DNA of 64,000 nt from contig NZ_JAGSYF010000001.1 in NCBI RefSeq assembly GCF_025685645.1, positions 558,001-622,000 on the forward strand, given 5' to 3'. Of the stretch, positions 59,007 through 64,000 are shown piece after piece. Positions within the stretch are counted from its first letter, which is position 1. Every line of letters begins with the position of its first letter. A model generated the notes under the pieces. That model was not told the DNA's origin. It worked only from the letters and a program-made list of their open reading frames with translations, and ran no database searches. The position numbers and the translations under genes were made by a program. This DNA is from Edaphobacter bradus (GTDB lineage Bacteria; Acidobacteriota; Terriglobia; Terriglobales; Acidobacteriaceae).

Positions 59007-59149
59007 TGGCATCCGAATCCAGTTAGCGTGAAAGTAACGAACAAACGTTTGACGGAGAATCCTGTTCTGGAATGTTCGACACGAAAAACATTGCAGATAG
59101 GAAAGAGACTTTGGAGATCCGGGGTTGTCATGAAAGTTGATTTTTATTC

Positions 59150-59178
59150 TTGACAACGGCAGGCTAGGGGACTACAAG
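59150..59178 (+). promoter_or_regulatory. Predicted promoter, copy 2, of the TonB receptor gene
   Basis: TTGACA (59150-59155), a 17-base spacer and TACAAG (59173-59178) in the right copy of the duplicated leader. The transcript would have a leader of about 135 bases before the receptor start codon. Confidence 0.55.
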
Positions 59179-59320
59179 GGCATCCGAGTCCAGTTAGCGT
59201 GAAAGTAAAGGAAAAAACAGCTTTGACGGAGAATACTGTTCTGGGATGTTTGGCACGGAAAACATGCGGATAGGAAAGACTTTAGGGAGGCTGGACGTGG
59301 AACGAATAAATCGGGGACGC

Positions 59321-62300
59321 ATGAGAATGGCGAAAAAAGTGTTTCGAAGCGCGGGTCTGTTGAGCTGCGTTGTTCTGCTGTTCTCGGCGCAGATGTTTGC
59401 CCAACTCTCCACCGCGGCCCTCAACGGAGTGGTTCGCGACTCGACTGGAGCGATGGTGCCCAATGCAAGGGTTACGCTGACCGCGGTGGACACCGCGGTG
59501 GACCACACAACCCTGTCCAACAACGCCGGCGAGTACGTCTTCACCAGTCTCACGCCGGGTAAGTACACCGTCCAGGCGTCCGCAAAGGGGTTCGAGACAA
59601 AGAAAGTCTCTGCGTTCCTGCTGGCCGTAGGCCAGACGGGAACAATCGACTTCACGCTCGCCGTCGGCACTGAATCGAGCGTCGTTACCGTTGAAGCGCA
59701 GGCAGAACAGCTTGATGCAACCAGTTCGAACTTGGGCACGGTGCTCGCCACCAAGCAGATAAACGAGTTACCCACGAATGGTCGCAACTTTACCTCGTTG
59801 CTTTCGTTGACGCCAGGCGTCGTTCCGGTCAGCACAGGTCAAAACGGCAGCCAGGGCGGGGGCGGATTCTCCGCGCCGGTCGCAGAGGGCTCGTCGTTCA
59901 GTTTTCCTGCAGTCAATGGACAGACGAACCGCAGCAACTTCTTCCTGACAGACGGCCTCAATAACTTTGGCAGCATTCTGAGCACCTACGCGGTTCCTCC
60001 CATCATCGATGCAATTCAGGAGCTCAAGGTCGTCTCCCACACCGACAGCCCCGAATATGGTTCAGTCCTGGGTGGCGTGGTCAATGTCGTCAGCAAGACC
60101 GGCACCAACGCCTTCCATGGGTCGGCTTGGGAGTACTTCCGCAATGACGCGCTCGATGCCCGTGCAACTTTTCTGAAGAGGATCCCGGATCCTAACAACC
60201 CAAGCAATTCTCTGCCCGGTAAAAAGCCAACCTTCCATCAGAACCAGTTTGGCGGATCCTTGGGGGGCCCCGTCTGGATTCCGAAGGTTTACAACGGGAA
60301 GGACAAGACATTCTTCTTCGTGGCCTACCAAGGATTTCGATACAATGAAGTGGCTGCCAATAACATATTGGTGCCGACAGCGGCACAGCTGGCCGGCGAT
60401 GAGACTGGTGCCAACCAAATCTACGATCCGTACTCTACCAGACCCGACCCTGCACATCCAGGCCAGTACCTTCGTGATCCCTTCCCGGGAAACCAGATAC
60501 CGGCAAGTAGGATCGATCAGCGTATGGTGGCCTTTGCCAAGTTCGTGTATCCCACGGCCGGCCCCCTTGTAAAAGGAACGAATGCCGTTGACAATACCCC
60601 GCTGGTGCAAACCGAGAACGAGTTCACTGCCCGTGTAGACCAGAACTTTGGCAAAAAGGACTCCGCGTGGTTCCGCTATAGCATGATCAACAACGTGGTG
60701 AGCAAGTCAGGCGGACTTCCGGGGCTGCAGGGCGCAAACTCCGTCCCCGCCCGTAACTGGGGAGGTAGCTACGTGCACGTCTTTGGGCCAAGCCTTATTC
60801 TGCAGTTGCAGTACGCTCGAACGACTGTCCGGTCCGACTCCACCAACCACTGGACCAAGTCGATCAACGACATCTTCACTACGGTCGGATTTAGCTCTGC
60901 ATTTGCTGGCGGCTTTGCTGCAAATGGAGGTGGAAACTTGCTTCCCGGGACGGGAATCAATGGTTATTCGGATGGTGGCGAGAGCATTAACCTTACACCG
61001 AAGGCCACAGACAGCCATCAGGTCAGCGGCGTCCTCACCAAGATTTTAGGCAATCATGAAATTCGTTTTGGCGGTGGCTTCATTAGCAATACTTTCGAAG
61101 CCCCCCTCGGGCAGATCGGTCTGCACTTCCTGGCACAGCAGACCGCGAGCCAAGAGGAAGTGCTGGATGCAAGCGGTCACCCGATAGCGACAGGTGACCC
61201 GGTAGCTTCATTCCTGTTGGGCGTTCCGGACGGAGCCAACCGCCGCAATGTAAACGAAAAGACCCGGCCGGGTGGTGTGATGGACTTCTTTCTCCAGGAT
61301 TCCTGGAAGGCGACGTCAAAGCTCACTGTCAACTACGGCCTTCGCTACGACTACTCCTTCCTTCCTCCGTATGGTACCAACGACACCATCGGTCAGAATG
61401 GAGGAATCGAGACCGGCGACATGAACTTCGCCAACGGAACCTATGTTCTGCAGAAGCTTCCACCAACCTGTGCAGCCAGAGGCTACGCGCCCTGCATCCC
61501 AGACCCCAGCGGTCAACTCCCCGCTCACGTGGTCGTCGATCCGCGCGGCAAGATCGCTCACAACTTCACCGGCAACTGGGGGCCGCGCCTCGGTTTCTCC
61601 TATCGCCTGGGAGAAAAGACGGTGCTTCATGGCGGTTACGGCATCGTCTATGACAACTGGGCTGCTGTGTCCCAGATGGCGCAGAACATCGAAGGTTCCT
61701 GGCCCGATATCGGTCAGTTGCTCGCTAACGGCCTGAACCAGCCAACTTCGGCTTCACCCACTCCGAACCGGACCGTGCAGAATCCGTTTGGCAGTGTGGG
61801 AGGCGGGCTCTTCCCGGCCGCCACCCCATTCGACCAGGTGCAGTGGTTCTACGATCCCAATATCAAGAACGCTTACTCGGAGCAGTGGAACGTCGGTATC
61901 CAGCGTCAGCTCAACTCGTCCACAGCCATCACGGCCAACTACGTAGGCTCCGGTGATCATCGGGTGGTTACAGGCGGCTACTACAACACCGCCTTGACAC
62001 CTGGACCGGGCGATCCGCGGACACGGTCCCTGTACCCCTATATTGCGCCGACTTTCTACGACCGCAGCACCGGGACCTCTTCCTACAACGCTGCGCAGTT
62101 TCAGTTGGATAAGCGTTACTCAAGTGGACTGTCCTATTCCGTCGGCTACACCTATTCCAAGTCGATCAACGCCGGTGGCGATGGATGGTTCGGTGCAGAA
62201 GGTGGTTCTCCGGTTGACCCCTATCATCCCAACAAATTCGGAAGCCGCTCAGTGTCTGGTACGGATCTCACCCACGTCCTGACGGAAAACACGATCTTCC

Positions 62301-62812
62301 AGATTCCAGTCGGTAAGGGACATCGCTGGTCCACGGGCAGCGGCTGGGCGGACTATCTCCTTGGGAGTTGGCAGCTCAACAATTTCCTCACGGTCCGGTC
62401 CGGCCTTCCATACACTCCCACCATCAGCAGTGACATCGCGAACACTGGGAACGTTGGGTGGTCTGGATATGAACATGCCAATCTCGTGGGTGATCCTCAC
62501 AAGAATGTTCCCAAGGGCGATGGATTCAATCCCGCGGCTTACACGGCTCCGGCGCAATATACCTTCGGCACTGCTGGTCGAAACTCGTTGCGTTCCGCGC
62601 ACTATATCAATATGGACGCGTCGATCTTCCGCCAGTTCCCAGCATGGGAAGAAACAAGATTCGAGTTCCGGCTTGAGGCGTTCAACCTGTTCAACCATCC
62701 AACCTTGGGTACACCCAATAGCGACTTGAATAATGGAACGCGTTTCGGGTTGATTAACAGTACCTCAAGCACAGCCAGACAACTACAACTAGGCGGAAAG
62801 TTCATCTTCTAG
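59321..62812 (+). CDS. Oar-like TonB-dependent receptor
   Basis: A 1163-residue outer-membrane receptor. After the signal peptide (RSAGLLSCVVLLFSAQMFAQ) there is a carboxypeptidase-regulatory-like domain (LNGVVRDSTGAMVPNARVTL ... GEYVFTSLTPGKYTVQASAK, about residues 30-120). A plug domain follows (NELPTNGRNFTSLLSLTPGV, VNGQTNRSNFFLTDGLNN, VVNVVSKTGTNAFHGSAWEY), then a long beta-barrel ending in Phe (LGGKFIF). No TonB box is obvious, as is usual for acidobacterial Oar proteins. ATG codons at 59321 and 59327 are both possible starts; 25 upstream in-frame codons lie in the leader. With a GH29 gene 114 bp downstream, uptake of a fucose-containing oligosaccharide is a likely role. Confidence 0.9.
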   Translation: MRMAKKVFRSAGLLSCVVLLFSAQMFAQLSTAALNGVVRDSTGAMVPNARVTLTAVDTAVDHTTLSNNAGEYVFTSLTPGKYTVQASAKGFETKKVSAFLLAVGQTGTIDFTLAVGTESSVVTVEAQAEQLDATSSNLGTVLATKQINELPTNGRNFTSLLSLTPGVVPVSTGQNGSQGGGGFSAPVAEGSSFSFPAVNGQTNRSNFFLTDGLNNFGSILSTYAVPPIIDAIQELKVVSHTDSPEYGSVLGGVVNVVSKTGTNAFHGSAWEYFRNDALDARATFLKRIPDPNNPSNSLPGKKPTFHQNQFGGSLGGPVWIPKVYNGKDKTFFFVAYQGFRYNEVAANNILVPTAAQLAGDETGANQIYDPYSTRPDPAHPGQYLRDPFPGNQIPASRIDQRMVAFAKFVYPTAGPLVKGTNAVDNTPLVQTENEFTARVDQNFGKKDSAWFRYSMINNVVSKSGGLPGLQGANSVPARNWGGSYVHVFGPSLILQLQYARTTVRSDSTNHWTKSINDIFTTVGFSSAFAGGFAANGGGNLLPGTGINGYSDGGESINLTPKATDSHQVSGVLTKILGNHEIRFGGGFISNTFEAPLGQIGLHFLAQQTASQEEVLDASGHPIATGDPVASFLLGVPDGANRRNVNEKTRPGGVMDFFLQDSWKATSKLTVNYGLRYDYSFLPPYGTNDTIGQNGGIETGDMNFANGTYVLQKLPPTCAARGYAPCIPDPSGQLPAHVVVDPRGKIAHNFTGNWGPRLGFSYRLGEKTVLHGGYGIVYDNWAAVSQMAQNIEGSWPDIGQLLANGLNQPTSASPTPNRTVQNPFGSVGGGLFPAATPFDQVQWFYDPNIKNAYSEQWNVGIQRQLNSSTAITANYVGSGDHRVVTGGYYNTALTPGPGDPRTRSLYPYIAPTFYDRSTGTSSYNAAQFQLDKRYSSGLSYSVGYTYSKSINAGGDGWFGAEGGSPVDPYHPNKFGSRSVSGTDLTHVLTENTIFQIPVGKGHRWSTGSGWADYLLGSWQLNNFLTVRSGLPYTPTISSDIANTGNVGWSGYEHANLVGDPHKNVPKGDGFNPAAYTAPAQYTFGTAGRNSLRSAHYINMDASIFRQFPAWEETRFEFRLEAFNLFNHPTLGTPNSDLNNGTRFGLINSTSSTARQLQLGGKFIF

Positions 62813-62837
62813 GCACTTTTAACTGGTCTCTGACTGA

Positions 62838-62880
62838 TAGAGGGCCTGCCTTCCAACAACATGGAGGCAGGCCCTCTTAA
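62838..62880 (+). terminator. Hairpin after the TonB receptor gene
   Basis: AGAGGGCCTGCCT (62839-62851) pairs with AGGCAGGCCCTCT (62865-62877), extended by two base pairs next to a bulge. There is no U-tract after the stem, so it may be an attenuating or mRNA-stabilising hairpin ahead of the fucosidase gene rather than a full terminator. Confidence 0.6.
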
Positions 62881-62925
62881 GTTCCCTAAGTTAAACTAAC
62901 GAATGTGTTTAGAAGGATGGGGCCG

Positions 62926-64000
62926 ATGCTCAATCGTAGTGCAGCCTGGAGATGCGGGATAGTGGCCGGCAGCCTGTTTTTTACCAGTGTCGCGGGCGGT
63001 GCGCAGTCGTCCGGTAAGCAACATTATGAGCCGGCGCTGAGCTCTCTCAATAGCCATCCCCTTCCGCAGTGGTACGCCGACGCGAAGCTCGGGATATTCG
63101 TTCATTGGGGACTGTATTCGGTGCCGGGTTGGGCACCGCTGCAGCACCCCAACCACGACTTCGCTTCGTCCGATTACATCAAAAACAATCCTTACGCCGA
63201 GTGGTATTACAACGTCATGCGTGTCCCTGGCTCGCCCACCGCGGCCTATCATCGAGAGCACTTTGGCGCCAACTTCAGTTACTACGACTTCGCTCCCATC
63301 TTCGACAAGGAGACGCAGAAGTGGGATGCGGACCAGATGGCCAAGGCCTACAAGGACGCTGGGGCGAGGTATGTTGTGCTGACGACCAAGCATCACGATG
63401 GCTTCACCCTGTGGCCCAGTGAGGTGGAGAATCCTAATCAGAGGAATCTGCACGCGTCCCGGGATCTCGTCAAGGACCTTACAGAATCGGTCCGCAAGGC
63501 GGGGATGCGGATGGGACTCTACTACTCGGGAGGATACGACTGGACCTTCAATCGCGGTCCGATTCTTGACCCTTCGGACTATGAGACGGTCAAACCTGAA
63601 AGTATTGCCTACGGCAGATATGCGGACGCCCAGATCGAAGAGCTGATCAATCGCTATCACCCCTCAGTTCTCTGGAACGACATCGATTGGCCGAAGACCG
63701 GTCATCCGTTGAAGATCATGGCGGACTACTACAACGCCGTGCCAGACGGTGTCGTGGATGATAGGTATGGCGTCAAGCACTCCGATTTCACCTCACCCGA
63801 ATACGCTAAGCTCGATGAGATCAGCCCGACGAAGTGGGAGGAGTGCCGTGGCCTGGGCCAATCCTTTGGCTACAATCGAGCCGAAGGCGAGGCCGAGACG
63901 ATTGCTCCGGCTGAACTCATCAGTCTGCTCGTGGATATCGTGAGCAAGAATGGCAACCTGCTGCTCGATGTGGGGCCGGAGGCCGATGGGACGATTCCGC
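62926..64000 (+). CDS. Alpha-L-fucosidase (GH29), C-terminus beyond the window
   Basis: The frame is open to the window end and gives 358 residues. After a signal peptide (CGIVAGSLFFTSVAGGAQ) come GH29 motifs: WYADAKLGIFVHWGLYSVPG, TTKHHDGFTLWPS, MGLYYSGGYDW and SVLWNDIDWP with the nucleophile Asp at about residue 252, then NGNLLLDVGPEADG near the edge. The WND-I/M-x-WP context matches classical GH29 enzymes such as that of Thermotoga, unlike WFDG in the first fucosidase here. AGAAGG lies 9 bases before the ATG at 62926; an in-frame ATG at 62917 abuts it and is less likely. It follows the TonB receptor gene and probably acts on what that receptor imports. Confidence 0.93.
   Translation, partial: MLNRSAAWRCGIVAGSLFFTSVAGGAQSSGKQHYEPALSSLNSHPLPQWYADAKLGIFVHWGLYSVPGWAPLQHPNHDFASSDYIKNNPYAEWYYNVMRVPGSPTAAYHREHFGANFSYYDFAPIFDKETQKWDADQMAKAYKDAGARYVVLTTKHHDGFTLWPSEVENPNQRNLHASRDLVKDLTESVRKAGMRMGLYYSGGYDWTFNRGPILDPSDYETVKPESIAYGRYADAQIEELINRYHPSVLWNDIDWPKTGHPLKIMADYYNAVPDGVVDDRYGVKHSDFTSPEYAKLDEISPTKWEECRGLGQSFGYNRAEGEAETIAPAELISLLVDIVSKNGNLLLDVGPEADGTIP

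Larger units (their letters stand above)
58955..59283 (+). repeat. Tandem duplication of a promoter/leader unit
   Basis: Two imperfect copies of about 157 bp, 58955-59112 and 59128-59283, share TCATGAAAGTTGATTTTTAT at the start, then TTGACA, CCAGTTAGCGTGAAAGTAA, TTTGACGGAGAATNCTGTTC and GGAAAGA..CTTT at the end. Each copy holds its own sigma70-like promoter. They lie directly ahead of the TonB receptor gene. Divergence of roughly a sixth of positions means that the duplication is not recent. Confidence 0.9.

Noticed and set aside
58955-59283. Possible CRISPR-like repeats
   Set aside because: Only two long imperfect copies with promoters inside, no short regular spacers and no cas genes.
62887-62899. 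TAAGTTAAACTAA as an operator for the second fucosidase
   Set aside because: Only a 13-bp imperfect inverted repeat, unlike the gntR palindrome; it could occur by chance in an AT-rich spacer.

Overview
The window reads as a chromosomal segment of a high-GC, Gram-negative acidobacterium, most like the Acidobacteriaceae/Terriglobales (Granulicella, Edaphobacter, Terriglobus). This is inferred from the gene families: Oar-like TonB receptors with an N-terminal carboxypeptidase-regulatory domain, several secreted CRTAC1 (FG-GAP/ASPIC-UnbV) proteins, a GWxTD-domain protein, large secreted TPR proteins and a Tat-exported ferritin-like protein. No rRNA, tRNA, CRISPR array or intact mobile element was seen.

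Left part (1-35.3 kb), mostly housekeeping. An arginine operon runs leftward (argR-argC-argB-argD-argF-argG, argG cut by the edge). It uses GTGA/ATGA stop-start overlaps, and two ARG-box palindromes 21 bp apart lie over its probable promoter. Rightward follow gltB with a hairpin terminator, a TetR regulator with a long-chain acyl-CoA synthetase, a membrane SpoIIE-type phosphatase, a Tat-exported ferritin-like protein, a metallo-beta-lactamase-fold hydrolase, a phosphofructokinase with the PPi-type residues Asp104/Lys124, a small excisionase-like HTH protein and tag. A Tat-exported phosphoesterase faces a rightward operon of M24 peptidase-accB-accC-thiE and two APC permeases, closed by a strong hairpin. 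A leftward HlyD adaptor-ABC ATPase-secreted protein operon (no permease gene) diverges from a GWxTD protein and a plug-less outer-membrane beta-barrel protein.

Middle (35.3-43.4 kb). About 1 kb of decayed sequence holds a TonB-receptor scrap and a possible IS3 orfA start. Next come a CRTAC1 protein whose C-terminus runs through a 7-base G/C homopolymer, a 1166-residue TPR/FG-GAP/ASPIC protein, and a divergent amidase.

Right part (43.5-64 kb), apparently a fucose-utilisation locus. A GH29 alpha-L-fucosidase and an SGNH hydrolase diverge from a GntR/FCD regulator, an SDR dehydrogenase, an L-fuconate dehydratase and a RhaT-type sugar transporter. A near-perfect palindrome overlaps the regulator's start codon. 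Beyond it lie a large TPR protein, a second CRTAC1 protein, and a translationally coupled leftward operon of a seven-heme cytochrome c with C-terminal TPRs, a third CRTAC1 protein and a TPR protein. A duplicated promoter/leader then precedes an Oar-like TonB receptor and a second GH29 fucosidase cut by the window end. The working model is fucoside capture at the outer membrane, release of L-fucose in the periplasm, import by the RhaT-like carrier, and oxidation and dehydration in the cytoplasm. The role of the cytochrome/CRTAC1/TPR set is unknown and is the most interesting open question here.
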